Below are positions 24,502-34,263 of a stretch of 64,000 nucleotides of DNA, one piece after another; positions within the stretch are counted from its first letter, which is position 1, and every line of letters begins with the position of its first letter. This stretch comes from Neobacillus novalis NBRC 102450. GTDB lineage: Bacteria; Bacillota; Bacilli; Bacillales; Cytobacillaceae. The position numbers and the translations under genes are program-made. The notes beneath the pieces are model-generated. The model worked only from the letters and a program-made list of their open reading frames with translations, searched no databases and was not told where the DNA came from. Where the stretch lies: NCBI RefSeq assembly GCF_001591805.1, contig NZ_BCVP01000015.1, positions 216,385 through 280,384 of the forward strand. Direction: 5' to 3'.

Positions 24502-26160
24502 TTAAATCCCACCTGTTTTTGTGAAAATCGGGCGCATTAGTAATGCCATTCTCAAATGCAATGAGTTTTGCGGTTCATGAACTAAATACCCTAATATACC
24601 TTCACATTTAGCGATTCGATATTTAACCGTATTCCGGTGAATAAATAATTTTTTGGATGTAATCGTGATCTCACAATTATTTTCCAAAAAGACAATTAAT
24701 GTATTAATTAAATCTTCCTCATCCTTTGTTTTGGGATACGCGAGCGACCTCAATGTGTTTTCATAAAAGTTCTTTAAGTTTTCCTTTGGAATTAAATGAA
24801 TGAGTTCGATTAATTGTTTGGTTTCGTAAAGGTTGATAAATTTCCTTTGGTATAATTCCTCGCCTTGTTTCCAAGCATCCACAGCTTCAGAATAGGTGAT
24901 CGGAATATAGGTCACATCGTTGACAAAGTTCCCAACCCCAAAGGAAAGCGAGACTTTTAATGTGTTATATGCCTCCTCTTGGAACGCCTCTAGTTCTTTC
25001 TTAATGGAAGTTAGGAGGCAATCGTTTGTCATTTGGATGATACTGACAAAAAACCTGTTCTTTATAAAAAGAATACTTTCCTTATTAATTTTGATTATTG
25101 ATTTTTTAAATAACTCATATAAAAAATCGTATGACCGATTCCTCGTCATGAGATCACTTTGTAGGAAGGTATCCTGCTTCTCCCCATCAATCTGAAATAC
25201 AATACAAAGGTATTTTGCTTTTTCAATTAACCCGTGCTGTTTGCCACGATAAATAATCTCTTCTTTTAAGTCTATGTTCCCTTCAACGAGCGAGCCGAAA
25301 AAGTTGTTTTCTAATAAACGGCTGCTTTCACGGATTGCTTCGTTCTTTAATAAGGTGAAGGAAATCACGGTTGATGCCTGCTCAATCGCTAATTGCGATG
25401 ACGGATAGGGTAATTTTTCTGCGTTAAAGATGATAAGCAGGCTTGGATATGGATGCATCGTTTTTACCTGAACTATATTAAGTGAAATGGAGGAATTGGT
25501 AGAGTTAGGATGATCAATTGTAATCATACTTTTTTCGCTATAGTTTTCAATATTCTTTTTAAAAAGAGACTCCACGTGTTCTTTCATATTTTTCATGTTT
25601 TCCTTATGAAAATGCTGGGAAAATGAAACAATATCACCTAGAGGGCTAAGTAACAGGACAGGATTTTTTAAAAAATAGCCAAGATTTTCAATTAGGGATT
25701 GAAGATTATAGCCTTTGATCATCATATCGGTAAATTTTTTATGAATATGGATAGCATAGAATAACTCCTCGATTTTGTTATTCCATAAAAAACTTAACAA
25801 TTGATGGGCAACATTTCCTAAAGTAAGAGAGGGGGGAATGACGATAATCGGAAATTCTAATGAATTGGCTAAATCCACCACCTCTTTAGGGATTACATCA
25901 ATGAATCTTTTTAGTTTTATGGCTATGCCGGCACAGGGATGCTTACTCATTTGCGAAATGAACTTCCCGAGTGCAAGCGGATCATCTTTAAATGCAAAAC
26001 CCGTTGTCAATAACAGAGAGTTCTCAGCTAAAAAATTTATCACGTCCGGTGTTTCGGAAACCTCGATTGATTCGACCACTCGTTTTAGTCCCGCATGCCC
26101 GGCAATGACTTCTGCGTCTTGAAAGACATCGACAATAAATAAATCCTCAACTATTTTCAT
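24502..26160 (-). CDS. pucR: PucR family transcriptional regulator (divergent from permease genes)
   Basis: A 552-residue regulator with an N-terminal purine-catabolism regulatory domain (about residues 5-125: 'VDVFQDAEVIAGHAGLKRVVESIEVSETPDVINFL'), a central GGDEF-like/sensor region, and a C-terminal PucR-type helix-turn-helix ('NNCEITITSKKLFIHRNTVKYRIAKCEGILG', about 505-535). In B. subtilis PucR induces purine and allantoin degradation genes in response to allantoin-pathway intermediates. Here it is transcribed away from the NCS2 permease gene with a 251-bp shared control region, the usual arrangement for a local regulator. A second PucR paralogue lies at 34264, inside the same cluster. 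Confidence 0.87.
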   Translation of the reverse strand: MKIVEDLFIVDVFQDAEVIAGHAGLKRVVESIEVSETPDVINFLAENSLLLTTGFAFKDDPLALGKFISQMSKHPCAGIAIKLKRFIDVIPKEVVDLANSLEFPIIVIPPSLTLGNVAHQLLSFLWNNKIEELFYAIHIHKKFTDMMIKGYNLQSLIENLGYFLKNPVLLLSPLGDIVSFSQHFHKENMKNMKEHVESLFKKNIENYSEKSMITIDHPNSTNSSISLNIVQVKTMHPYPSLLIIFNAEKLPYPSSQLAIEQASTVISFTLLKNEAIRESSRLLENNFFGSLVEGNIDLKEEIIYRGKQHGLIEKAKYLCIVFQIDGEKQDTFLQSDLMTRNRSYDFLYELFKKSIIKINKESILFIKNRFFVSIIQMTNDCLLTSIKKELEAFQEEAYNTLKVSLSFGVGNFVNDVTYIPITYSEAVDAWKQGEELYQRKFINLYETKQLIELIHLIPKENLKNFYENTLRSLAYPKTKDEEDLINTLIVFLENNCEITITSKKLFIHRNTVKYRIAKCEGILGYLVHEPQNSLHLRMALLMRPIFTKTGGI

Positions 26161-26320
26161 TTGGTACCTCCAACTAGCTAATCCTTTACTTTTTTATTAT
26201 TATCTATATTAGACAAAAATACTATATAAAATTATGAGTAATGACTAATGATTTAGTTTGTTTTTTCTAGTATATTTAGTTCTAATGGGTTTTTTATCTG
26301 GTACGGAATTTTTTTAACTT

Positions 26321-26332
26321 ATTTGTTGGTTA
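26321..26332 (+). promoter_or_regulatory. Candidate PucR box
   Basis: ATTTGTTGGTTAG-like sequence near-matches the B. subtilis PucR box (WWWCNTTGGTTAA), with two mismatches. It sits between the divergent pucR and NCS2 permease genes, where such a site is expected. Single weak site; treat as a hypothesis. Confidence 0.35.
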
Positions 26333-26411
26333 GTTAAAAATTAGGAAGAACTGAATCCAAATAGATCTTAATTGTTGGGATAAAATAAGAGAGAAATGGA
26401 GGGAAAAAGTG

Positions 26412-27734
26412 ATGAATCAAAAGTCATCATCTACGATGTTTTTTGCCGGCTTACAATGGCTGTTTTTTATGTTTGCAAATACAGTAGTCATCCCGTTAAC
26501 CATTGGGGATGCGTTCGATTTATCCTCCATGGAAGTCGCAAGTGCACTTCAAAGGTCATTTATTTTCACAGGCGTGGCTTGTGTTCTTCAGGCAGTAATT
26601 GGACATAGATATCCACTGATGGAAGGGCAATCTGGATTATGGTGGGGAGCGCTCTTAAGCATTAGTGCATCCGCATCTTCAGCAGGGTTAACTGCCAGTG
26701 AAATGGGTGGTGGTCTAGCAGTTGGTATCATCCTTTCCGGGGTTCTTGTTACGATACTTGGTGCTCTTGGAATGGGGAATGTGTTAAAACGTTTGTTTAC
26801 ACCTGTTGTCATGAGTACAGTGTTATTTTTGTTAGGTGCACAGTTGGTTGGAATTTTTACAAAAGGAATGCTGGGATTGGCAACTGGGGATCAAATTCAC
26901 TTGCCGACAGCGGCTTTGTCGATTTTCTTAGTCATTCTTGTGGTTTGGATTAATGTAAAGGGACCTGGAGTCATTCGAAATTTTTCAATTCTGATTGGTA
27001 TTGTTACAGGCTGGATTATTTATGTGATTTTCTTCCCGGCTCAGTCAGTTGAAGTCGTTACATCAACGAAGATTTTCAATGTTTTTCCTTGGGGGAAACC
27101 AACCTTTAATCTCAGTCTTATTATATTTGCTGTCATCACTGGATTAGTGAATACAACCAATACCATATCCGCTATTAAAGGGTTTGAACCTATGGTTAAT
27201 GCCTCGACTACAAATAATCAGTACCGCAAATCATTTGTGTTAACAGGTTTAAATTCAGTTGTTTCAGGAGCGTTCGGAATGGTTCCTTATGCACCATATG
27301 TGTCGTCGCTAGGGTTTTTACAATCAACACTCATATTTCAAACTCTGCCAATGATCATTGGTGCGGTTATGTTTATGGTGCTTGGTTTAGTTCCAGCGCT
27401 TAGTCATCTCTTTTCAACATTACCAGTAAGTGTAGGAAACGCCGTCTTATTTGTTGCATATTTACAGCTATTTAGCGGGGCTATTTCGAATTTAAAAGGA
27501 ATTACCTTTACCTCAAAGAGTATTTATCGGATTGCTGCTCCAGTTTTATTGGGGATTGCGATTATGAATATTCCTGCTGATATGTTTGGATCCATCCCAA
27601 TGGTTGTCAGACCACTTGTAAGCAGCGGTTTATTAATTGGAATTATTCTAGCTATACTGCTTGAAAATACCATTAATTGGTCAAAGTTGGATCAGGTCAA
27701 AAAAAGTATGGTAAAAGAGGAAAAAGTTAGTTAA
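26412..27734 (+). CDS. NCS2 family nucleobase permease (uracil/xanthine type)
   Basis: A 440-residue membrane transporter with about 12-14 hydrophobic helices. 'MEGQSGLWWGALL' near helix 3 and 'FAVITGLVNTTNTISAIKGFEPM' correspond to the conserved substrate-binding segments of the nucleobase/ascorbate (NCS2) family. Size and context resemble YbbY, the putative purine permease of the E. coli allantoin cluster, and PucJ/PucK urate permeases of B. subtilis. The likely substrate is a purine, urate or related ureide. ATG 26412 has GGAGGG eight bases upstream; GTG 26409 is an alternative. Its own terminator follows. Confidence 0.82.
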   Translation: MNQKSSSTMFFAGLQWLFFMFANTVVIPLTIGDAFDLSSMEVASALQRSFIFTGVACVLQAVIGHRYPLMEGQSGLWWGALLSISASASSAGLTASEMGGGLAVGIILSGVLVTILGALGMGNVLKRLFTPVVMSTVLFLLGAQLVGIFTKGMLGLATGDQIHLPTAALSIFLVILVVWINVKGPGVIRNFSILIGIVTGWIIYVIFFPAQSVEVVTSTKIFNVFPWGKPTFNLSLIIFAVITGLVNTTNTISAIKGFEPMVNASTTNNQYRKSFVLTGLNSVVSGAFGMVPYAPYVSSLGFLQSTLIFQTLPMIIGAVMFMVLGLVPALSHLFSTLPVSVGNAVLFVAYLQLFSGAISNLKGITFTSKSIYRIAAPVLLGIAIMNIPADMFGSIPMVVRPLVSSGLLIGIILAILLENTINWSKLDQVKKSMVKEEKVS

Positions 27735-27755
27735 ATAAATGAATATACAAGATAC

Positions 27756-27793
27756 AAAAAAGCCACAGTTTTTTGGGACTGTGGCTTTTTTTT
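27756..27793 (+). terminator. Terminator after NCS2 permease
   Basis: 14-bp perfect stem AAAAAAGCCACAGT (27756-27769) / ACTGTGGCTTTTTT (27778-27791), loop of 8. Confidence 0.92.
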
Positions 27794-28082
27794 GTTCATT
27801 TTATCTAAAAAAATTAGAAAAGGATTGTTTACAATTGCCAATGACAAGTTTTTTGCAAACGGTTAAAATCAATTTATCAAATCAAGTTAAAAAAAGATTA
27901 AAAAGTGTGACGTTGATATAAAATAAAAATAATAATTTTTACAAAAAAGTTTAAAGAAACACTTTCCGCCTTCGTTTAACTTGATCATAACTACAAAATA
28001 CCACATCTAGAATGGGAGAAATTCTTGGACAAGGCTCAAAAACAAGAATATTCCGTACACAAAGAATAGGGGGAAAGTTTAT
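27794..28082 (+). promoter_or_regulatory. Control region of first NCS1 permease with conserved block
   Basis: Non-coding. The block at 27881-27911 (TCAAGTTAAAAAAAGATTAA then AAAGTGTGAC) is almost identical to one at 29636-29666 in front of the second NCS1 permease. Further down both regions share ACTTTCC and a TTTAACTTGAT-like segment (27961-27985; compare 29722-29745). The shared order suggests a common promoter/operator module, possibly for a PucR protein. No riboswitch was recognised. Confidence 0.55.
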
Positions 28083-29480
28083 ATGTCTACACATTCTGAA
28101 ACTTTTGCTTCAAATGAGATAGATATGCAACATGAAGCAGGCTTGGATGACTCACTAAAACCGAAAACCAAAGAGGGTAGAACGGTTAATCCATTATCCT
28201 ATATGTTTATGTGGATTGGAGACGGTGTTAATTTAGGGAATATGACTCTTGGGGCTAGCGTCATTGTAGCGGGAGTTGCAACACTTAACTTGTGGCAGAC
28301 CATTGCGGCCGCGATTGTTGCGATCGCTATCATTTCAACCATCTTTGCCTTGAATGATAGGCTTGGCTACAGAGAAGGGATTCCATATGTTGTTCAGCTA
28401 AGAATGTCCTTTGGGATAAAAGGAACCGTAATATCGTCACTTTTACGTGGTATACCAGCCATCGTTTGGTATGGTATTCAAAGCTGGATTGGTGGTACCG
28501 CTTTAAATGAAATTATGAAGATTGTTACAAATGGTTCATTTGATAGTATTGTTATTTGTTTTATCGCCCTACAGTTAGTACAAATTGTTTTATCAACGTT
28601 TGGTTTCCATGCAGTTAAATGGGTAGAAACACTTGCATCTGTTGTGATTATGCTAGCACTTATTTATGTGTTTGGAATTCTTTTAACATCCCATAGTGCC
28701 GACATTGCAAAGAATTGGGTGCATGCAAAAGGTTCATGGGGCTTACCATTCTTTGGAATGATCATGGTCTTTTTAGGAAACTATGCTGGTATTTTTGTTA
28801 GTGCAGCGGACTATTCCAGAGAGCTTAAAGCTGGTTTGAGTGATTCAAAGCGTGGGTCATTATATTTTGCGCCTATCACTGTAGCGTATGGTTTTGTCAT
28901 TATCATTGGAACCATGCTTGCATCAGCAACGGGTATCACGAACCCTGCAAAAGCAATTCCAGTTGTAATCGATAATCCATTTATTTCTTTAGGTGTGTCT
29001 GCATTTATTGTCATCGGGGTTATTGCAACAAATATGGTTGCCAACATTATTCCACCGGCTTACGTTATTACATTACTGACAAAATTAAAATATAAAATGT
29101 CTGTCATTATCACAGGATTACTTGCATTGGGTGCATTTCCTTGGTTGCTTGTTCAGGAGTCGTCTGCAAAAGGTCTAAATATGTTCATTCTTGTCTATTC
29201 CGCATTCTTGGGACCTGTTGTTGCGATTTTATTAATCGATTATTATGTATTAAGAAAGCAAAAAGTAAATGTTGCAGAATTGTATAAGGAAGATGGTTCA
29301 TTTGCTGGATATAATCCAAGTGGGCTGCTTGCTATGTTTATTGGTGCTGCCGCAGCCTTTATCGAAGTAGACCTAGCGTGGATTATTGGACTAGTCGTTG
29401 CAGGAGTTTCCTATTTCCTTCTATCTAAATATGCCTTTAAAGATTCGAAATTTAAAAAAGGTACAATCTTTGAAAAATAA
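28083..29480 (+). CDS. NCS1 family permease (cytosine/purine/allantoin type)
   Basis: A 465-residue transporter with 12 predicted hydrophobic helices. The NCS1 family is recognised from 'NPLSYMFMWIGDGVNLGNMTLGASVI' at the first helix, 'GYREGIPYVVQLRMSFGIKG' and 'RGIPAIVWYGIQSWIGG', close to CodB-like cytosine/purine permeases. It imports a nucleobase or ureide by cation symport. In this cluster allantoin, or a purine that feeds into it, is likely. It is distinct from the NCS1 protein encoded next, which is of the PucI/allantoin type. Strong GGGGG site; own terminator. Confidence 0.83.
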   Translation: MSTHSETFASNEIDMQHEAGLDDSLKPKTKEGRTVNPLSYMFMWIGDGVNLGNMTLGASVIVAGVATLNLWQTIAAAIVAIAIISTIFALNDRLGYREGIPYVVQLRMSFGIKGTVISSLLRGIPAIVWYGIQSWIGGTALNEIMKIVTNGSFDSIVICFIALQLVQIVLSTFGFHAVKWVETLASVVIMLALIYVFGILLTSHSADIAKNWVHAKGSWGLPFFGMIMVFLGNYAGIFVSAADYSRELKAGLSDSKRGSLYFAPITVAYGFVIIIGTMLASATGITNPAKAIPVVIDNPFISLGVSAFIVIGVIATNMVANIIPPAYVITLLTKLKYKMSVIITGLLALGAFPWLLVQESSAKGLNMFILVYSAFLGPVVAILLIDYYVLRKQKVNVAELYKEDGSFAGYNPSGLLAMFIGAAAAFIEVDLAWIIGLVVAGVSYFLLSKYAFKDSKFKKGTIFEK

Positions 29481-29501
29481 AAAAATTTATTTAGAATTAG
29501 G

Positions 29502-29540
29502 AAAAAGCCGCATTTTTCACTTGAAATATGCGGCTTTTTG
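29502..29540 (+). terminator. Terminator after first NCS1 permease
   Basis: Perfect 12-bp stem AAAAAGCCGCAT (29502-29513) / ATGCGGCTTTTT (29528-29539). Confidence 0.9.
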
Positions 29541-29790
29541 TTATTTTCTTGTTTATATTGGCTAAATGTTTCGATATGAATTATATAAAAGTAACAATGA
29601 CAAAACAAATGGGGAGGGTTAGAATACAAAGTGTTTCAAGTTAAAAAAAAATTAAAAAGTGTTACATAATATAAAAATAGTATAACGCATATCTGTAGAT
29701 TGTGGCCTTATATTAGGGAATACTTTCCTCTTTTAATTTGATTGATTAGGAAGACAGTAAACGTATATCTTTTTTTTGGAGGGAATAATA
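29541..29790 (+). promoter_or_regulatory. Control region of second NCS1 permease with conserved block
   Basis: Non-coding. Holds the second copy of the shared block at 29636-29666 (TTCAAGTTAAAAAAAAATTA then AAAGTGTTAC), followed by ATAATATAAAA, and a downstream TACTTTCC / TTTAATTTGATTGATTAGG segment. See the matching region before the first NCS1 gene. No gene seen. Confidence 0.55.
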
Positions 29791-31260
29791 TTGGGACAAA
29801 ATAATCCTGCATCGAACCAGGAGGTAAGTTTCAGCAAAGATTTAATGCCGACGGGGCAGGAAGATAGAAAATGGAAAGTTGGAAATTATTTTTCCCTTTG
29901 GATGGGGGCTGTCCATAACGTTCCATCCTATTTGACAATCGGTGGCTTTTTTGCACTCGGTTTATCAATTGGTCAAGTTTTTTGGACAATCATGATAGCG
30001 GCGGTGATTCTTGGAGTGATCCTTGTGTTAGGCGGTCATGCGGGTGCAAAATTTGGTGTACCGACCTCAATGCTTTTAAGAACCTCATTTGGTCAAAGGG
30101 GTGCAATGGTACCCGGAATCATTAGAGGTGTTATAGCTGCTATTATGTGGTTTGGGTTCCAAACTTATGCAGGAAGTCTTGCAGTTACCATCTTGATTGG
30201 TGAATTTTGGCCAGCTTTCTTAAATCTAGGTGGCGGTTGGAACTTTTTTGGATTGCATTTACCAGGATTAATTTCTTTCCTTCTATTTTGGAGTATAAAT
30301 ATTTTGTTTGTTTATGGAGGAATGGGTGTCCTTGGAAAATTTACAAACATTCTTTCTCCAATCATCTATATCGTATTTGGTGGAATGGCAATCTGGGCTG
30401 TTAAGTTAGCCGGTGGTATCACTCCAATCCTTCATTATACTGCTAAAGGGATTGAGGGAAATAGCGTTCTTGTTTTTATAGCATGTGTAAGTGCTCTCTT
30501 GGCAACATGGGCTTCCCTTGCTGTAAGCGTTTCAGACTTTACACGAGAGGCAAGGAGCCAAAAGGATCAAACGATTGGACAAATTGCAGGAGTCATTCTA
30601 ACGTATTTATTATTTGCTTTTGCCAGTATCGCTGTTATTGTGGGTTCTGAAATTGCGTTTGGAACACCGATTTGGAATGTACTTGATGTCGTGGATAAAT
30701 TTGATAGTAAATTTGCAATTGCTGTCTCCGTCATTACCATTTGTTTAACAACACTATCTGTTAATATTACGGGAAATATTATCCCTGCGGGTTACCAATT
30801 AGCGACCCTTTTCCCGAAAAAACTGACCTTTAAAACAGGGGCATTTATTGCTGCCGTGGCAGGAATACTCATTATGCCATGGAAGCTGATGGAAAACCCA
30901 ACGAGTATATTTACTTTCTTAGGGGTTATGGGCGGTTTACTTAGCCCGGTACTAGGAATCATGCTTGCTCACTATTTCGTTATTGCGAAAAAGGAAATTA
31001 ATATGAAGGATTTGTACAGCGCAAATGGCATGTATAAATACCGAAACGGCTTTAATATACCAGCATTAGTCACGACCGCAATTGCAGGGGTTATAAGTTT
31101 AATTGGACAATTCGTCCCAGTCTTTAAACCTCTTTATGATATGTCGTTTTTCACAGGTACAATCACAGCTTTTATTCTTTATATTTTATTTGTCAAAAAA
31201 GGGATGTCTACAATAAATATAACAGGCCATTCAGAAGACGGGCTGAAAGAGATTTCCTGA
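29791..31260 (+). CDS. pucI: NCS1 family allantoin permease (PucI/YbbW-like)
   Basis: A 489-residue NCS1 symporter. Its N-terminal part ('DLMPTGQEDRKWKVGNYFSLWMGAVHN', then 'GHAGAKFGVP', 'AIMWFGFQTYAGS', 'VFGGMAIWAVKLAGG') lines up segment by segment with B. subtilis PucI, the allantoin permease, as I remember that sequence. It should bring allantoin into the cell for the allantoinases encoded directly downstream. Start is TTG 29791, seven bases after GGAGGG; the in-frame TTG at 29776 overlaps that site and is rejected. Only 82 bp separate it from the first allantoinase gene, so the two are probably co-transcribed. Confidence 0.83.
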   Translation: MGQNNPASNQEVSFSKDLMPTGQEDRKWKVGNYFSLWMGAVHNVPSYLTIGGFFALGLSIGQVFWTIMIAAVILGVILVLGGHAGAKFGVPTSMLLRTSFGQRGAMVPGIIRGVIAAIMWFGFQTYAGSLAVTILIGEFWPAFLNLGGGWNFFGLHLPGLISFLLFWSINILFVYGGMGVLGKFTNILSPIIYIVFGGMAIWAVKLAGGITPILHYTAKGIEGNSVLVFIACVSALLATWASLAVSVSDFTREARSQKDQTIGQIAGVILTYLLFAFASIAVIVGSEIAFGTPIWNVLDVVDKFDSKFAIAVSVITICLTTLSVNITGNIIPAGYQLATLFPKKLTFKTGAFIAAVAGILIMPWKLMENPTSIFTFLGVMGGLLSPVLGIMLAHYFVIAKKEINMKDLYSANGMYKYRNGFNIPALVTTAIAGVISLIGQFVPVFKPLYDMSFFTGTITAFILYILFVKKGMSTINITGHSEDGLKEIS

Positions 31261-31342
31261 ATTCTCAAGTGTTTTAAAGCGGTGACTGGTAAGACTAGTT
31301 ATTGTTTAAATATAAATTCAATCTTTTCAGGGAGGAAATATT

Positions 31343-32701
31343 ATGAAATACGATTTAATTATTAAAGGTGGAAACGTGGTATTCCATGATGGTGTTCGTA
31401 AAGCCGATATTGGGGTTAAAGACGAAAAAATTTCATGCATTGCCGATTCAATTACTGAAGATGCGAAAGAAATTATTGATGCAAACGGGCAATATGTTAT
31501 GCCGGGAATGGTTGATACACATGTTCACATCAGCGAACCAGGCCGTACTGAATGGGAAGGCTTTGAAACAGGCTCAAAAGCAATGGCGGCAGGCGGTACA
31601 ACAAGCTATGTAGAAATGCCGCTTAATGCGCTGCCGGCCACAATTAATAAAGAGGCCCTGGACCTTAAACTTGAAGCTGCTGTTCATCAAAACTATGTAG
31701 ATTATGCTTTCTATGGCGGGCTTGTACCGGAAAATCTAGATAAACTGCAAGAATTGGCTGATGCAGGTGTTCTTGCTTTCAAATGCTTCTTATCTGATAT
31801 CACAAGCGATATTCCAGGAGATTTCACCAATGTGGATGATTACACCTTGTATAAAGGTATGCAAAAATTAGCCGAATTTGATCAGATACTATGTATCCAT
31901 GCCGAAAACGCATCGGTTACCTCTGGGCTTTCAAAAGAATTTGCTAGAGAAGGCAAAAATTCGGGTGTAGAATATGCAGAATCACGCCCGATCGTTACAG
32001 AAGTGGAAGCTGTCAGTCGTGCGATTCTTTTTGCTAAAGACACTGGCTGTAAGTTGCATCTTGTACATATTAGTACCTCGGAGGCAATTCAGACCATCTT
32101 AAAAGCGCGTGCTGAAGGTGTCGATGTAACTGTTGAATCATGCCCGCACTATTTTGCCATGACTGCTGAACAGGTTGATGAGATTGGACCAAGAGCAAAA
32201 TGTCAGCCACCTATTAGAAAAGCGGAAGATCAAGCAAAATTATGGGACGAGCTTCTGAGCGGCAATATCGATTGGCTAACTTCCGACCATTCGCCATGTA
32301 CCGAGGATTTAAAACAAGGAAATCTTTGGGAAGCATGGGGCGGAATTAGCGGCGTCCAAAATAATGTCGATTTAATGTTTGATTTGGCTGTAAAACAACG
32401 TGGCTTAGCTGTGGAAAAGTTTGTTGATTTAATTGCTTCCAACCCTGCTAAACGTTTTAACCTGCCTAATAAAGGCGAAATTGCAGTTTCAAAAGATGCA
32501 GATATTATTTTGGTAGATCCTAACCAATCATATGTGGTCAAACGTGAAGACCTTTACTACAAAAATAAACACAGTGCCTATGAAGGCAGAAAAATTGACT
32601 GCCGGGTAACGAAAACAATCGTTCGTGGAAATGTTGTGTTCGACTTGGAAAAAGGTATTGTTGGGAATCCGATTGGAAAACTAATGTCTGCACAAAAATA
32701 A
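31343..32701 (+). CDS. allB: Allantoinase (AllB type)
   Basis: A 452-residue amidohydrolase that opens the allantoin hydantoin ring to allantoate. Zinc ligands are seen as H60-x-H62 (DTHVHISEPG), the carboxylated Lys147 in LAFKCFLSD, His in 'CIHAENA', 'LHLVHIST', and Asp in 'TSDHSPC'. The segments 'MPLNALPATIN', 'ESCPHYF' and 'SDHSPC' are like E. coli AllB rather than B. subtilis PucH. A second allantoinase of the other type follows, so one may have a different substrate range (stereoisomer or another hydantoin). Strong GGGAGG site; in the pucI-allB-allB run. Confidence 0.88.
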   Translation: MKYDLIIKGGNVVFHDGVRKADIGVKDEKISCIADSITEDAKEIIDANGQYVMPGMVDTHVHISEPGRTEWEGFETGSKAMAAGGTTSYVEMPLNALPATINKEALDLKLEAAVHQNYVDYAFYGGLVPENLDKLQELADAGVLAFKCFLSDITSDIPGDFTNVDDYTLYKGMQKLAEFDQILCIHAENASVTSGLSKEFAREGKNSGVEYAESRPIVTEVEAVSRAILFAKDTGCKLHLVHISTSEAIQTILKARAEGVDVTVESCPHYFAMTAEQVDEIGPRAKCQPPIRKAEDQAKLWDELLSGNIDWLTSDHSPCTEDLKQGNLWEAWGGISGVQNNVDLMFDLAVKQRGLAVEKFVDLIASNPAKRFNLPNKGEIAVSKDADIILVDPNQSYVVKREDLYYKNKHSAYEGRKIDCRVTKTIVRGNVVFDLEKGIVGNPIGKLMSAQK

Positions 32702-32837
32702 CGGCAAACTGTATTAGTGTAACAGATGTTGTTATAGGACAATCATATTGATTCTAAAATTATCATATTTTCTGAATAATTACAATGGGATAATAAAAAC
32801 ATTTTGCATTTTTAAATTAAAAGGGAGAGTAACTGCC

Positions 32838-34181
32838 ATGAATAATTACGATTTAATTATTAGAAACGGTAATATTGTAACTGCTGATTCGGTTGTTAAA
32901 GGGGATATTGCAGTTCAGGCGGGGAAAATTGCAGAAGTGTCAGTCAACAAGGCGATCGAGGCAAAGGCTGAAAAAGAAATTAATGCGGAAGGTCTACATG
33001 TATTCCCAGGCTTAATTGATTCACATGTTCACTTTAACGAGCCGGGAAGAACAGAATGGGAAGGACTAGAAACAGGCAGCAGAAGTCTAGCTGCAGGTGG
33101 AGTAACAACATTCTTTGATATGCCGTTAAACAGTACACCGCCAACCATTAATAAAGAAAATCTTGAATTAAAACGTACACTTTCTGAGCAAAAATCGATT
33201 GTTAATCCGCGCTTCTGGGGCGGACTTGTTCCGGAAAACATTGAAAACTTAAAAGAACTTCATGAAAATGGAGTAATCGGTTTTAAAGCGTTCATGTCTC
33301 CTAGCGGAATTGCTGATTTTAACAATGTTGACGACGAAACTATTTTTAAAGGGATGACGGAGATTGCATCACTTGGTTCTCTTTTAGCAGTTCATGCTGA
33401 AAGCACAGTCATTTGTGATCAGCTTGCACAAAAAAAACAAAGCGAAGGAAAAACATCTGCGCGTGATTTTGTGGAATCAAGACCAATCATCTCTGAGATA
33501 GAGGCAGTTAGAAGAATTATCTCTTATGCGGAAGCAACAGGATGTAAATTACACATTGTCCATGCCAGCAGCCGGAAGGTTGTCGAAGTAATTGAAGAGG
33601 CAAAACGTCGGGGTGTCGATATTACAGTCGAAACTTGCCCGCACTACCTTTCTTTAACCGTTAAGGATTTAGAAGAAAAAGGCGGAATAGCAAAATGCTG
33701 CCCTCCGTTACGTGATGAAGATGAACTTGAAGATTTATGGGTTGCTGTAGCGAACGGCGAAATTGATGTGATTGGGTCTGACCATTCACCAGCACCTGCC
33801 TCTATGAAAGAAATTGAAGGAAACTTCTTCGAAGGCTGGGGCGGCATTTCCGGTGCTCAATCTACCTTAAATATTTTGTTGACTGAAGGGTATTTTAAAC
33901 GGAATCTTCCATTAGAAAAAATCGCTGCCTTAACAGCTGCAAACCCAGCAAAATTATTTGGTCTTACAAATAAAGGAACAATTGCTGTTGACTTCGATGC
34001 AGATTTAACTCTTGTCAACTTGAATGAAAGCTTTGAACTTAAAAATGAAGATTTATTCTATCGTCATCAACATTCACCATATGTAGGTATGACCTTTAAA
34101 GGAAATGTCAAAACAACGATTGTCAATGGGGAAGTTGTTTTTGAAAACGGGCGTATCACAAAAGAGTTAATTATTTCTTAA
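32838..34181 (+). CDS. allB: Allantoinase, second paralogue (PucH type)
   Basis: A 447-residue paralogue of the preceding enzyme, with the same metal site: H63-x-H65 (DSHVHFNEPG), Lys150 in IGFKAFMSPSG, 'AVHAEST', 'LHIVHASS' and 'GSDHSPA'. The 'FFDMPLNSTPPTIN' and 'HVHFNEPG' segments resemble B. subtilis PucH. Start ATG 32838 is chosen because AAGGGAG precedes it; the longer frame to 32748 has no ribosome binding site. A terminator follows, closing this transcription unit before the second pucR gene. Confidence 0.88.
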   Translation: MNNYDLIIRNGNIVTADSVVKGDIAVQAGKIAEVSVNKAIEAKAEKEINAEGLHVFPGLIDSHVHFNEPGRTEWEGLETGSRSLAAGGVTTFFDMPLNSTPPTINKENLELKRTLSEQKSIVNPRFWGGLVPENIENLKELHENGVIGFKAFMSPSGIADFNNVDDETIFKGMTEIASLGSLLAVHAESTVICDQLAQKKQSEGKTSARDFVESRPIISEIEAVRRIISYAEATGCKLHIVHASSRKVVEVIEEAKRRGVDITVETCPHYLSLTVKDLEEKGGIAKCCPPLRDEDELEDLWVAVANGEIDVIGSDHSPAPASMKEIEGNFFEGWGGISGAQSTLNILLTEGYFKRNLPLEKIAALTAANPAKLFGLTNKGTIAVDFDADLTLVNLNESFELKNEDLFYRHQHSPYVGMTFKGNVKTTIVNGEVVFENGRITKELIIS

Positions 34182-34194
34182 TGATTACAATGAT

Positions 34195-34228
34195 AAAAGG
34201 GCTTAGAGTTTTTCTCTTAGCCCTTTTC
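34195..34228 (+). terminator. Terminator after second allantoinase
   Basis: 14-bp stem AAAAGGGCTTAGAG (34195-34208) / CTCTTAGCCCTTTT (34214-34227) with a single T-T mismatch and a 5-nt loop. Confidence 0.85.
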
Positions 34229-34263
34229 ACCTATTTATTGATGGAGAAAGGTTGGAGCAGCTT

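Noticed and set aside
27739..27921. 60-residue ORF after the NCS2 permease
   Set aside because: It runs through a strong terminator hairpin and has no ribosome binding site.
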